DNA from: an uncultured Eubacteriales bacterium
GTDB lineage: Bacteria; Bacillota; Clostridia; Peptostreptococcales; Anaerovoracaceae
NCBI GenBank assembly: GCA_900315485.1
Contig: OMZI01000012.1
Location: 21,667 to 85,666 of the forward strand
Reading direction: 5' to 3'
DNA length: 64,000 nucleotides
The notes under the pieces: generated by a model
What the model was told of the DNA's origin: nothing
Databases searched by the model: none
What the model saw: only the letters and a program-made list of their open reading frames with translations
Made by a program: the position numbers and the translations under genes
In this document: one piece after another, positions 7,233-16,140 of the stretch
How the letters are laid out: every line of letters begins with the position of its first letter
Numbering within the stretch: position 1 is the stretch's first letter

Positions 7233-8663
7233 TTACAGGATATACTTATCTACGTCTACTTCCTTGACCTTCTCATGCAGCTTCTCCTGCACCATCTCTC
7301 TGTCTACCACAACATCTGTGATCGAAGGGTCAGGCAGGCTGTAGCTGATATCCTCGAGCAGGATCTCAAGGATTGTATGGAGTCTTCTGGCTCCGATGTT
7401 CTCTGTCTCCTCGTTCATGAGATAAGCCAGGCTTGCGATCTCATCGATGCCGTCTTCAGTGAACTCAAGATGGACTCCTTCTGTCTCCAGAAGTGCCTTC
7501 TGCTGCTTGGTTACAGCGTTCTCAGGAACTGTGAGGATCTTCTTGAAGTCTTCCTTGTCGAGATTCTTCAGCTCAACGTTAATAGGGAATCTTCCCTGAA
7601 GCTCAGGAATGAGGTCTGAAGGCTTGGAAACATGGAAAGCACCTGCTCCTATGAAGAGCATGTGATCGGTCTTCACAGGGCCGTATTTCGTGTTTACAAC
7701 GCTTCCTTCGACTATCGGAAGGATATCCCTCTGAACGCCCTCTCTGGATACGTCAGCGCCAGATCTCATCGAATTGCCGCTTGCGATCTTATCGATCTCA
7801 TCTATGAAGATGATCCCGTTCTGTTCAGCGTTCTGGAGAGCCTCGTCAGTCACCTGATCCATATCGATCAGCTTCTGCGCTTCCTGCTCTTTGAGGATCC
7901 TTCTTGCATCCCTGACTTTGCATTTCTTGCGCTTTGTCTTCTTAGGCATCATGCTGTCGAAGATATTGCCGATAGCGATCATGCCTTCGTTCTGCATGTC
8001 GAGCTGGTTGGTCTTAGGAACATCATCGACTTCGATCTCGATGAGCTGTTCTTCAAGAGCGCCGCTCTTAAGCTGCTCTCTCACCTGCTCCCTTGCCATC
8101 TGTATATCAGAGTACTCCTGGCTCTGCTCGTACTGAGCCTTCTGCTTCTCTTCGTACTCCTGCTTCTGAGTCTTGTAACCGAGGTTGCCGAAGATATTGC
8201 CGAGCTGCACTCCGCTGCCCTGCTTCTCCTCAGGTCCGCCCGGGATGATAGCCTTGACGATGATGTCCTCAGCTATCTTCTCAGCTATCTCAGAGTTCTC
8301 ATCCATCCTCTTCTGCTTGCTGAGTCTCATGCTGGCCTCAACAAGGTCTCTGATCATGGAGTCTACATCACGGCCGACATATCCGACCTCTGTGAACTTT
8401 GTAGCCTCGACCTTGACAAAAGGAGCATCCATGAGCTTGGCAAGTCTCCTTGCGATCTCAGTCTTTCCTACACCGGTAGGTCCCATCATAAGGATGTTCT
8501 TAGGAAAGATCTCTTCTCTCATCTCTTCAGACAGGAGGCTCCTTCTGTAGCGGTTCCTGAGAGCGATCGCTACGTACTTCTTGGCCTCGTCCTGGCCGAT
8601 GATGTATTTATCAAGCTCCGCAACTATCTGCTTAGGAGTCATGTTCTTGATATTGTCTGCCAT
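7233..8663 (-). CDS. hslU: ATP-dependent protease ATPase subunit HslU (ClpY)
   Basis: AAA+ unfoldase that feeds proteins to the HslV peptidase in the cytoplasm. 476 residues: N-terminal [17 protein letters not shown], Walker [10 protein letters not shown], the charged I domain inserted at about residues 110-240, Walker [12 protein letters not shown], sensor segment GRFPINVEL, and a C-terminal tail ending DVDKYIL, as needed to activate HslV. Its start overlaps the hslV stop by one base (TAATG), so the two are translationally coupled. Confidence 0.98.
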   Translation of the reverse strand: MADNIKNMTPKQIVAELDKYIIGQDEAKKYVAIALRNRYRRSLLSEEMREEIFPKNILMMGPTGVGKTEIARRLAKLMDAPFVKVEATKFTEVGYVGRDVDSMIRDLVEASMRLSKQKRMDENSEIAEKIAEDIIVKAIIPGGPEEKQGSGVQLGNIFGNLGYKTQKQEYEEKQKAQYEQSQEYSDIQMAREQVREQLKSGALEEQLIEIEVDDVPKTNQLDMQNEGMIAIGNIFDSMMPKKTKRKKCKVRDARRILKEQEAQKLIDMDQVTDEALQNAEQNGIIFIDEIDKIASGNSMRSGADVSREGVQRDILPIVEGSVVNTKYGPVKTDHMLFIGAGAFHVSKPSDLIPELQGRFPINVELKNLDKEDFKKILTVPENAVTKQQKALLETEGVHLEFTEDGIDEIASLAYLMNEETENIGARRLHTILEILLEDISYSLPDPSITDVVVDREMVQEKLHEKVKEVDVDKYIL

Positions 8664-9214
8664 TATTCTGCCTCCCCGAGCTTCTCAACTGTGATATTGT
8701 CGTTGGTGAAAACGCAGATGCTCGATGCGATCTCAAGTGACTTTCTTACGATAGTCTCTGCATCGAGATCTGTATTGTCGTACAGAGCGACAGCTGCCGA
8801 ATATGCGTAGTTCCCGCCTGATCCGATGGCTACTACATCCTTGTCCGGTGCAATGACTTCACCATTTCCGGAGATGACAAGGAGATCCTCGGCATCAGCA
8901 ACTATCATGAGGGCTTCAAGGTTTCTCATGGCCTTGTCGGTCCTCCAGTACTGAGCGAGATCAACAGCAGCCCTCTTGAGGTTGCCTGCGTGCTCTCCGA
9001 GCTTGTTCTCGAACTTCTCTGTCAGGTTGAATGCATCAGCAACCGAGCCGGCAAAACCTGTCAGCACTTTGTCCTTATAGATCTTCTTGACCTTCTTGGC
9101 GCCGTTCTTCATTATCGTCGACTGGCCCATAGTTACCTGCCCGTCGCCGCCGATCGCAATGTCTCCATCCGGTCTTCTGACGCAGCAGATCGTTGTTGCA
9201 TGGAATTCTATCAT
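8663..9214 (-). CDS. hslV: ATP-dependent protease peptidase subunit HslV (ClpQ)
   Basis: Proteasome-beta-like peptidase of the HslVU complex, 183 residues. The motif [10 protein letters not shown] near the N-terminus, then [10 protein letters not shown] and the segment [10 protein letters not shown], define the family. The catalytic threonine (first T of ATT, residue 7) is preceded by six residues, MIEFHA, as in Firmicutes ClpQ/CodW proteins rather than the MTT start of Escherichia coli. Residue 2 is Ile, not the Ser used as nucleophile in the Bacillus subtilis homologue, so propeptide removal would be needed. AAGGAT lies 6 nt before the ATG. Confidence 0.96.
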   Translation of the reverse strand: MIEFHATTICCVRRPDGDIAIGGDGQVTMGQSTIMKNGAKKVKKIYKDKVLTGFAGSVADAFNLTEKFENKLGEHAGNLKRAAVDLAQYWRTDKAMRNLEALMIVADAEDLLVISGNGEVIAPDKDVVAIGSGGNYAYSAAVALYDNTDLDAETIVRKSLEIASSICVFTNDNITVEKLGEAE

Positions 9215-9235
9215 TTCTTATCCTTTCATGATGCG

Positions 9236-9268
9236 ATGTGTCATTAGGGACGGTCCTTTTTGACACAT
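9236..9268. repeat. 33-nt palindromic repeat, family B, copy 1
   Basis: ATGTGTCA and TGACACAT form the ends of a 33-nt imperfect palindrome lying between topA and hslV. The minus-strand reading matches the copy at 15932-15964 at most positions (shared ATGTGTCAAAAAGG start and ATGACACAT end). Confidence 0.8.
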
Positions 9269-9283
9269 TTTCAGATAGTTTAT

Positions 9284-11410
9284 CTATTTTTCTCTGTACT
9301 TGCATTCAGGGTTGGAGCACTTTATGCTCGCATTTCTGCCCTTGCTCTCAACCAGCATGGATCCGCAGTCAGGGCACATCCTGCCTACAGGCTTGTCCCA
9401 GTAGGACACGTCACATTCAGGATAACCGCTGCAGCCATAGAATACTTTGCCTGACTTTCTGCCTCTCTTCTCCACGATCTCCTTGCCGCACTTAGGGCAC
9501 ATGATACCCGTGGACTTGATTATAGGCTTGGTGTTCTTACACTCAGGATATCCCGTGCATGCGAGGAAGTTTCCGAATCTGCCTTCCTTGATAGCCATAG
9601 GGCGTCCGCAGAGTTCGCATACCTCATCAGAGAGGACGACTTCCTTCTCTATTCTCTCGACTTCCTCATCAGCTCTCTTCAGCTCTTCACTGAAACCCTT
9701 ATAGAAGTCTGCTATGATGCTCTTCCAGTCTGCATCTCCCAGCTCTATGCTGTCGAGCTTGTCCTCCATCTCACCGGTGAACTGTACGTCAACTATATCC
9801 GAGAAGTAATCCTGAAGGATACCGATGACATCGAATCCGAGCTTGGTAGGCTGCAGGCTCTTCTTGACTCTCTTGACGTATCTCCTTGTTATAAGCACGG
9901 AAATAATGGAGGCATAGGTACTCGGCCTGCCGATATTCTTATCTTCCATCTCCTTGACAAGACTTGCCTCAGTGTATCTTGCAGGCGGCTGAGTGAACTT
10001 CTGCTCTGTAATGAGCTTCTTAAGATCGAGAACATCACCCTCACTGATCTCAGGTACCGTAACTTCACTGTCTCCGGCCTGGCTCTTGTATACTTTGCGC
10101 CAGCCGTCGAATGTCATCCTTGATCCGTTGGCCCTGAACTCATATCTGCCGTTCTCTATATCAACAGAAACAGTATCGAATTTTGCCGCTGCCATCTGTG
10201 AGGCAACGAATCTCCTCCAGATAAGGTCATACAGCTTGTACTGTTCAGCAGTCAGTGAATCCTTGATCATATCAGGTTCAAGGCTTATATCCGAAGGTCT
10301 GATCGCCTCGTGTGCATCCTGCATTGCCTTGTTCCTGTTGGCATAGTGGTTATTGGCTGTATACTCTTCTCCGTATTTCTCACGGATGAAGCCCTTTGCC
10401 ATTCCTCTCGCCTGGTCGGAAACTCTGACTGAGTCTGTTCTGATGTATGTGATGAGACCTCTTGCTCCGATACCCTTGAGAGTCACGCCCTCATAGAGCT
10501 GCTGAGCTATCTGCATGGTCCTTGCTGTCTGGAATCCGAGCCTTATCGAAGCTTCCTGCTGCAGGCTTGAAGTAGTGAAAGGTGCATATGGCTTAGTCTG
10601 CCTCTTGCCTTCCTTGATCGTCTTTACGATATATCTGCCGCCTTCAAGCTCAGCCTTTATCTTTTCAGTCTGCTCTGCCGATGTGACCTTGGCCTTCTTT
10701 CCGCTGATCTTACTCAGCTCCGCTATGAACTTTTTACCAAAATCAGCTGCAATATACCAGTACTCCTCCGGTATGAATGCATTGATCTCGTTCTCTCTGT
10801 CACAGATGAGCTTGAGAGCAGCTGACTGCACTCTTCCTCCGGAAAGGCCTCTGGATACCTTCTTCCACAGGAGTGGGCTTATCTGATAGCCTACGAGTCT
10901 GTCGAGAACTCTCCTCGCCTGCTGTGCATCAACAAGAGCGCGATCTATAGGCTTAGGATCCTTGATCGCCTCCTGTACCGTCTGCTTGTTGATCTCATTG
11001 AACATTACTCTGCAGTCTGCATTCTCATCGAGTCCGAGAAGATATGCAAGATGCCAGGATATCGCCTCTCCTTCACGGTCAGGGTCGGTAGCGAGAAGGA
11101 CGTTCTTAGCGGACTGTGCTTCCTTCTTGAGATCCTTGATCGTCTGTGCTTTGCCTCTTATGTTTATATACTCAGGTTCAAAATTGTTATCCACATCAAC
11201 GCCGAGCCTGCTCTTAGGCAGATCCCTAACGTGTCCGACGGAAGCCATTACCTTGTACTTTGACCCGAGATATTTACTTATTATCTTGGCCTTCGAAGGA
11301 GACTCAACAACAAGAAGAGTCTTGTCAGGAGCTTTCTTCTTAGCAGTCTTTCTGGTCGTCTTCTTTGCGGCCGTTTTCTTTGCAGTTGTCTTAGTAGCTG
11401 CTGTTGCCAT
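9284..11410 (-). CDS. topA: DNA topoisomerase I (type IA)
   Basis: Relaxes negative supercoils by cutting one DNA strand. 708 residues: an N-terminal tail of about 28 residues rich in Lys, Ala and Thr; a Toprim domain with LLVVESPSKAK and DPDREGEAI; the catalytic tyrosine in GLITYIRTDS (near residue 325); RPSTYASI; and three C-terminal four-cysteine zinc ribbons (CELCG, CPKCG, CPDCG, each closed by a C-x5-C-type pair). The cluster dprA-topA-hslV-hslU is classic for Firmicutes, but trmFO and xerC, often between topA and hslV, are absent here. The basic tail is an addition to the usual start and may bind DNA. Confidence 0.98.
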   Translation of the reverse strand: MATAATKTTAKKTAAKKTTRKTAKKKAPDKTLLVVESPSKAKIISKYLGSKYKVMASVGHVRDLPKSRLGVDVDNNFEPEYINIRGKAQTIKDLKKEAQSAKNVLLATDPDREGEAISWHLAYLLGLDENADCRVMFNEINKQTVQEAIKDPKPIDRALVDAQQARRVLDRLVGYQISPLLWKKVSRGLSGGRVQSAALKLICDRENEINAFIPEEYWYIAADFGKKFIAELSKISGKKAKVTSAEQTEKIKAELEGGRYIVKTIKEGKRQTKPYAPFTTSSLQQEASIRLGFQTARTMQIAQQLYEGVTLKGIGARGLITYIRTDSVRVSDQARGMAKGFIREKYGEEYTANNHYANRNKAMQDAHEAIRPSDISLEPDMIKDSLTAEQYKLYDLIWRRFVASQMAAAKFDTVSVDIENGRYEFRANGSRMTFDGWRKVYKSQAGDSEVTVPEISEGDVLDLKKLITEQKFTQPPARYTEASLVKEMEDKNIGRPSTYASIISVLITRRYVKRVKKSLQPTKLGFDVIGILQDYFSDIVDVQFTGEMEDKLDSIELGDADWKSIIADFYKGFSEELKRADEEVERIEKEVVLSDEVCELCGRPMAIKEGRFGNFLACTGYPECKNTKPIIKSTGIMCPKCGKEIVEKRGRKSGKVFYGCSGYPECDVSYWDKPVGRMCPDCGSMLVESKGRNASIKCSNPECKYREK

Positions 11411-11496
11411 AAATGTTTCTTCCTTATATATATGTAAAATGTCTTTCGGGAAAATACTTTACTATCCTGTGTATCATTTTGCAAGAAAATTTTTCT

Positions 11497-12363
11497 TCAC
11501 GCAATATATACTTTGCCTGCATACGTACTGAAGATACCTTTGATTTCCATGACCGTGACCAGCGCATTCAGTGATCCGGCGCTCATGCCGGTATCCTCTG
11601 CAAGCCGGTCAAGAGGAGCACCGTTGTATCTCGCAGCAGCATCATACACACGTCTTTCATCCGCGCCAAGCTGCATGACAGGATCACTTGTTTTGCCCGG
11701 ATCGATCCCGATGTGCCTTATGAGATCATCTATTACCACGAGCGGAAAGGCTCCGTCTCTTATGAGAAGATTACACCCGATGCTGAACTGGCTGTTGATG
11801 TTGCCCGGCACTGCATATACAGGTCTGCCCTGCTCCATAGCATGCTGTGCTGTTATAAGAGAGCCGCTGTTGACATTGGCTTCAATTACTGCTGTGCATT
11901 TACTCAGCCCGCTTATGATCCGGTTCCGCCTCGGGTACTTGTACTTCTCTGCCGGCTCATCAGGCTCATATTCACTGAGAACAAGCCCGCCCTTCTCAAG
12001 TCCTCTCATCATCAGAGCATAGTTCCTCTTCGGAGCCATTCTGTTTATTCCGCTCGCCAGCACACCTATAACTCTGCCGCCTGCATCAAGAGCCCCTTCA
12101 TGCGCGAATGCATCTATCCCGTATGCCAGTCCTGAGACAACCGGGATACCGCATTCGCCAAGTCTCCTGCCGACCATCTCCGCAACCGTTTTGCCGTATA
12201 GCGTGTATTTGCGTGATCCAACCACAGAGACTGACATCTCTTGCAGAAGAGATATGTCGCCTGCACAGTACAACTGTTTGGGCGGATCCGGTATGTCTCT
12301 CAGTAAGTCCGGATACTCATGCGAGGTTATATCTATTCTCTCGATATCTTTAATGGTACTCAT
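11497..12363 (-). CDS. dprA: DNA-processing protein DprA
   Basis: DprA binds incoming single-stranded DNA and loads RecA during natural transformation. The 288-residue protein has the Rossmann-like core: VVGSRKYTLYG, SGLAYGIDAFAHEGAL, VLASGINRMAPKRN, FPRRNRII-like YPRRNRIISGLS, EANVNSGSLITAQHAMEQGRPVYAVPG, and a C-terminal winged-helix-like domain. It lacks the N-terminal SAM/HhH extension of longer homologues. ATG at 12363 is chosen because AGGTGG lies 6 nt upstream; the GTG three codons earlier overlaps that site. The nearby comM supports a competence or DNA-uptake context. Confidence 0.96.
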   Translation of the reverse strand: MSTIKDIERIDITSHEYPDLLRDIPDPPKQLYCAGDISLLQEMSVSVVGSRKYTLYGKTVAEMVGRRLGECGIPVVSGLAYGIDAFAHEGALDAGGRVIGVLASGINRMAPKRNYALMMRGLEKGGLVLSEYEPDEPAEKYKYPRRNRIISGLSKCTAVIEANVNSGSLITAQHAMEQGRPVYAVPGNINSQFSIGCNLLIRDGAFPLVVIDDLIRHIGIDPGKTSDPVMQLGADERRVYDAAARYNGAPLDRLAEDTGMSAGSLNALVTVMEIKGIFSTYAGKVYIA

Positions 12364-12453
12364 CTTTTCCACCTATTGATTTATCAATGCGTTAATGATA
12401 TATTACACATGCGAGCAGAAGGCTTCGAAATGCTCTTGCGAAAGTGAGAGAGG

Positions 12454-12924
12454 TTAAGCCTCTGGTCGCTTTTTTATTTCTACTCTATGTAAATGGAATC
12501 TGTTTTTAATTTCCGTTTTCTTAATATCAAATCCTACGATACATTCCGTTCCCAATACTTCAGTTTCCGTTTCGAGATAATCATATTTTGATGTTTTCCC
12601 TTCGTGATAATTATCTATATTAGAATCTCTCACAGTAGCTTTTCTAAGCAGATCAGGTATCTCAGTTACAGTTGCCAGTTTTGCAATTTTAAACCACCTG
12701 GGTAGGTACTCATAGTGTCTCTTATCCCCAAAGGTCTCTTTTATCCCTCTTTTCCCGACATCAACAGCCATTCCATTTTCTTTAATCAGGACCTCACCAT
12801 AAAATTCCTCAGGTAGTGTGGCTAATACTCTTTTCTGGACATGAATGTAATCATTGATTCTTGTAATTCCAAAATACTCTAGAACCTCATGTTCCTGCTG
12901 AATGTAATCATCATTTGTCTTCAT
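12454..12924 (-). CDS. Orphan protein, possibly a mobile-element-associated (LPD/BECR-like) domain
   Basis: 156 residues, function not recognised. The central part (GKRGIKETFG, then LPRWFKIAKLATVTEIPDLL, and a C-terminal beta-rich FHLHRVEIKK) recalls small domains found at the end of large phage or conjugative-element polyproteins, including LPD3-like and BECR-fold nuclease-like domains. This likeness is by eye and weak. The gene is clearly richer in A and T than its neighbours and interrupts the usual comM-dprA arrangement, lying 15 nt after comM. No strong ribosome site. A horizontally acquired orphan is the best reading; a toxin-like or immunity-like role is possible but unproven. Confidence 0.65.
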   Translation of the reverse strand: MKTNDDYIQQEHEVLEYFGITRINDYIHVQKRVLATLPEEFYGEVLIKENGMAVDVGKRGIKETFGDKRHYEYLPRWFKIAKLATVTEIPDLLRKATVRDSNIDNYHEGKTSKYDYLETETEVLGTECIVGFDIKKTEIKNRFHLHRVEIKKRPEA

Positions 12925-12939
12925 ATTTAATTCTCTGTA

Positions 12940-14481
12940 TCACTCATTTACTTGATCGAGCATTCTATAGCTTAAGGCCTCTGCAAGGTGCTCTTCATGT
13001 ATCTCTCTGCTGCCTGCAATATCTGCAATCGTCCTTGCAACCTTCAAGGTCTTCTTATATGACCTTGGTGTCATCTTAAGAGCATCATAAGCCCTCTTCA
13101 TGAACTTCTCCTCAGCTGGCCCCAGCGCGCAGTACATATCTATCTCACTTTCAGACATGTCAGCGTTATACCCTGTTCTCCCGTTTCTATGGGCAAAACT
13201 AATTGCTCTCTCAACACTGATACGGACGCTGGCTGAATTCCGTCCATCTCCTTCTAATGGTCCTTCAGTCCTGAGGTCTTCGAACTCGACCTTCTCCATG
13301 CTGATGCGCATATCTATCCTGTCCATCATAGGACCGCTGAGCTTCTTTCTGTAGCGTTCAAGCTGTGCTTCTGAACACTTGCACATCCTTTTGCTGTCTC
13401 CGAAGTATCCGCAGGGACAGGGATTGGCCGCCATCACCAGCTGGAAATTGCAGGGAAAGACATAGCTGTCCCCCTTTCTGAAGTGGACTATCTTCTTCTC
13501 TTCAATAGGAGTTCTCAGAGCCTCAATGGTATTCGTATCGTATTCACAGACCTCATCCATGAAGAGGACACCATTATGAGCAAGAGTGATCTCTCCCGGC
13601 ACAGGAATGCTGCCGCCACCGACCAGGCCTGCTCTCCCTATAGTGCAGTGAGGATTCCTGAAAGGCCTTGTCAGCAGATCTTTCTGCGCGCGCGTCTTGC
13701 CTGCGGCTGAATATATCACTGCGGTCTCCAGGCACTCATCCTCAGTCATCGGCGGCATAATGCCCGGGAGTCTGCTTGCCAGCATCGTCTTGCCGCATCC
13801 CGGGCTTCCTACCATAAGGATTCCGTGTCTCCCTGCCACAGCGATAGTAAGAGCTCTCTTGGCGTTTTCCTGTCCTTTTATATCAGCAAAGTCTCCGGTT
13901 GAATGGCCAGCACTGGCTTCGATCACAACACCGTCCTCATCAACAGCTATACTGATGCTTTCTGCATTTCCTCCGCCGTTGATAATCTCAATGCATTCCG
14001 CCAGACTCCTCACCGGATATATTTCCAGTCCGCTCACAAGAGATGCTTCCGCTGCATTCTCTGCAGGTATTATCACCTTTCTGATCCCTGCGTCCTTCAT
14101 GCATATGATCATAGGCAGCACACCGCTGACACCGAGCACGCGACCCTCAAGTGACAGTTCACCTATGATCCCGTATTCCCATGCTTTGACCGCATCTATA
14201 TATGCACAGGAAGCCAGCACCCCTGCCGCGATCGGCAGATCAAGACCGCTGCCGTTCTTTCTGAGGCTTGCCGGTGTCAGACTGACCGTTATCCTGCCGC
14301 GCGGATATTCAAGATCAGAATTGATTATCGCACTCTTGATCCTCTCCCTTGACTCCATGACCATTGTTGAAGCAAGTCCAACTATGTATATCCCCGGCAG
14401 GCCCCTGGCAATGTCCGTCTCTACATATACTTCTGTCCCCTCAACACCTCTGAATACTGCTGTATGTATCCTGCTGAACAT
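12940..14481 (-). CDS. comM: YifB/ComM family Mg-chelatase-like AAA+ ATPase
   Basis: ComM is a hexameric helicase that promotes branch migration during transformation. 513 residues: an N-terminal Lon-protease-like ChlI domain (VYVETDIARGLPGIYIVGL), the AAA+ core with Walker A MVGSPGCGKT, Walker B VLFMDEV, GEITLAHNG, sensor RPFRNPHCT, the cysteine motif NPCPCGYFG with CKC, and a C-terminal helical domain with TPRSYKKTLKVARTIADI. GGAGG lies 5 nt before the ATG. It is 9 nt downstream of yraN, as in many bacteria. Confidence 0.96.
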   Translation of the reverse strand: MFSRIHTAVFRGVEGTEVYVETDIARGLPGIYIVGLASTMVMESRERIKSAIINSDLEYPRGRITVSLTPASLRKNGSGLDLPIAAGVLASCAYIDAVKAWEYGIIGELSLEGRVLGVSGVLPMIICMKDAGIRKVIIPAENAAEASLVSGLEIYPVRSLAECIEIINGGGNAESISIAVDEDGVVIEASAGHSTGDFADIKGQENAKRALTIAVAGRHGILMVGSPGCGKTMLASRLPGIMPPMTEDECLETAVIYSAAGKTRAQKDLLTRPFRNPHCTIGRAGLVGGGSIPVPGEITLAHNGVLFMDEVCEYDTNTIEALRTPIEEKKIVHFRKGDSYVFPCNFQLVMAANPCPCGYFGDSKRMCKCSEAQLERYRKKLSGPMMDRIDMRISMEKVEFEDLRTEGPLEGDGRNSASVRISVERAISFAHRNGRTGYNADMSESEIDMYCALGPAEEKFMKRAYDALKMTPRSYKKTLKVARTIADIAGSREIHEEHLAEALSYRMLDQVNE

Positions 14482-14490
14482 GGCTCCCTC

Positions 14491-14826
14491 CTATATACAA
14501 TCCTCAATAAGGTTGAAAGTAACCTCCGCCACATCGATGGAGTACGCCCTCCACATAAGTCTCCTCCTGGCCATGTATATCTCTGCCGAGCGCCTGATCG
14601 TGTTCTGCTTCTCTTCAGTAACGGCATCCGCCGGATATCCGTATTCATCGCTCGTCCTGGTCTTGACCTCTATAAAATGGACTACCCCGTCCCTGGCTGC
14701 GATGATATCTATCTCTCCTATTCTTGTGCGGTAGTTCCTCTCGAGTATCATGTAGCCTTCATCCTCAAGGATCTTTGCAGCGAATTCCTCGCCGGCATTT
14801 CCAACCATCTTGCAGTATCTTCTCAT
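14491..14826 (-). CDS. yraN: YraN (UPF0102) nuclease-fold protein
   Basis: 111 residues with the restriction-endonuclease-like core: GNAGEEFAAKILEDEGY, then RTRIGEIDIIAARDG and FIEVKTRT, giving the E-x-n-D-x-n-E-x-K pattern. The family is often next to comM or rnhB and is suspected of DNA processing. ATG at 14826 is preferred because GGAGGTG lies 5 nt upstream; the TTG six codons earlier precedes that site. Confidence 0.93.
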   Translation of the reverse strand: MRRYCKMVGNAGEEFAAKILEDEGYMILERNYRTRIGEIDIIAARDGVVHFIEVKTRTSDEYGYPADAVTEEKQNTIRRSAEIYMARRRLMWRAYSIDVAEVTFNLIEDCI

Positions 14827-14960
14827 GATCCACCTCCGGCTCAATTCTCAATAATCCCATACTCATGTGACGCCTTTTCACTTCCGGGTACGTAATGGTA
14901 GCATCCATCTGAAAATGTGTCGAACAGAATAATCACGGTTTCCTGCATAAATCACACCTT

Positions 14961-15020
14961 TGTAAAAAAGTGCAAAACAAAACAGCGGTTATCCGCCATA
15001 TTCCGCAGAAAACCGCTGTT
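14961..15020 (-). terminator. Terminator after the HAD phosphatase gene
   Basis: AACAGCGGTT (14981-14990) pairs perfectly with AACCGCTGTT (15011-15020). On the minus strand the stem is followed by TTGTTTTGCACTTTTTTAC. Confidence 0.85.
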
Positions 15021-15047
15021 ACCAGCCTATAAAACCGTCGGTGTCAT

Positions 15048-15875
15048 TCAGTCACAAAGCACGAACTTCTCTATAGCCTTAGCCACTCCGTCCTCGTCAT
15101 TTGATGCAGTTACATAGTCTGCATGCTCCTTGGTGCCGCCCCATGCATTTCCCATTGCTACTCCGAGACCGGCGTATTCTATCATGCCGATATCATTAGG
15201 AGCATCACCGCAGCACATGAGTTCAGAGCGGTCGACTCCGAGCATCTTAGTCAGCTCCTCAAGAGCATCCTTCTTACTCGTCTTAGGTCCGCCGATCTCG
15301 AGATTGTTAGGAAAAGATGACGTGATATTGGCTTCCGGTATAGCTTCTATCTCCGCCCTTGCTGCTTCAAGCATTTCAACGGTCCTGAAGCTGAAGTTCA
15401 CGTTCTCTATACGGTCCGCATTCTCAAGCATGACCTCTACGAGATTTTTGAGAGGCTTGCGGCTCCACAGAAGATACTCAGCGCTCCTGTACTCGCAGCC
15501 GTACTTCTTTATCTGCTCATAGAAGTCATAGTCCATATATGCCTGTCCGTCGTAGAAGAGCTCAAGCTGCACATCCATTTTCTTCGCGAGCTCAGCGATT
15601 CTCTTTATAGCTGCTTCGGACAGGAAAGAGTCAAACACGGATTCCCCTGTCTTTATATAGTTGATATGCGCACCATTGGATGTGATCGCATATTCTATCC
15701 ACGGGATCTCAGTAACGTTGTCAGGAAGCGATGTGAAAGGTCTTCCTGTAGACACTACGATGTGCACGCCTTTTTCAGCAGCCTTTCTGAAAGCCTCAAG
15801 TGTTCCCGGTGTTATTTCTCTTTTGCTGTTCAGCGCCGTTCCATCAAGGTCAAGCGCTACCATCTTAATGCTCAT
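15048..15875 (-). CDS. Cof-type HAD-IIB phosphatase
   Basis: 275 residues. HAD motif I DLDGTALN, motif II VVSTGRP, a C2B cap, motif III lysine in the PKTSKKDAL stretch, and motif IV CCGDAPNDIGMIEYAG. This subfamily hydrolyses sugar phosphates, FMN, PLP or similar small phosphates in the cytoplasm; the substrate cannot be told. AAGGAC lies 6 nt before the ATG. Single gene with its own terminator. Confidence 0.93.
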   Translation of the reverse strand: MSIKMVALDLDGTALNSKREITPGTLEAFRKAAEKGVHIVVSTGRPFTSLPDNVTEIPWIEYAITSNGAHINYIKTGESVFDSFLSEAAIKRIAELAKKMDVQLELFYDGQAYMDYDFYEQIKKYGCEYRSAEYLLWSRKPLKNLVEVMLENADRIENVNFSFRTVEMLEAARAEIEAIPEANITSSFPNNLEIGGPKTSKKDALEELTKMLGVDRSELMCCGDAPNDIGMIEYAGLGVAMGNAWGGTKEHADYVTASNDEDGVAKAIEKFVLCD

Positions 15876-15897
15876 TATTGTCCTTACTCCTTATCGT

Positions 15898-15928
15898 GAT
15901 GATAACGGGGACGGTTCTCACTGTCATC
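15898..15928. repeat. 31-nt palindromic repeat, family A, copy 1
   Basis: GATGA ... TCATC ends enclose a conserved CGGGGACGGTTCTCACTG core. Near-identical copies lie at 46787-46817 and, inverted, at 46964-46994. Confidence 0.85.
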
Positions 15929-15931
15929 ATT

Positions 15932-15964
15932 ATGTGTCAAAAAGGGCCTTACCCGATGACACAT
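15932..15964. repeat. 33-nt palindromic repeat, family B, copy 2
   Basis: ATGTGTCA ... TGACACAT palindrome 3 nt after a family A unit. It has the same size and ends as the copy at 9236-9268. The rest of the 265-nt gap up to trkA is AT-rich, with small dyads such as GGTGCATCATGCAC, and no convincing riboswitch. Confidence 0.8.
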
Positions 15965-16140
15965 TGTTAATTCGAAATCATTGTACACATTTAATTCGGA
16001 TTTTGATTGAAAATAACTATTCTTAGTATTACAATCTGTGGGTGCATCATGCACACCAGCATTGCAGATTATATATCTCATAAACAGATATTGCAAATAC
16101 ACAAGACATAGTTACATATAACCACAACGGAGCAACAGAC

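Noticed and set aside
7632-8810. 392-residue open frame on the plus strand opposite hslU/hslV
   Set aside because: It is the antisense of well-conserved hslU/hslV sequence; it has no ribosome site, no family signs and a low-complexity Leu-rich translation.
12430-12475. Plus-strand hairpin followed by TTTTTT, resembling a terminator
   Set aside because: The T run is the complement of lysine codons at the end of the orphan gene, and no plus-strand gene ends here.
15965-16140. Cyclic di-AMP (ydaO) riboswitch before trkA
   Set aside because: The gap is long enough, but the conserved GGTTGCCGA-type cores were not found; only small dyads are visible.
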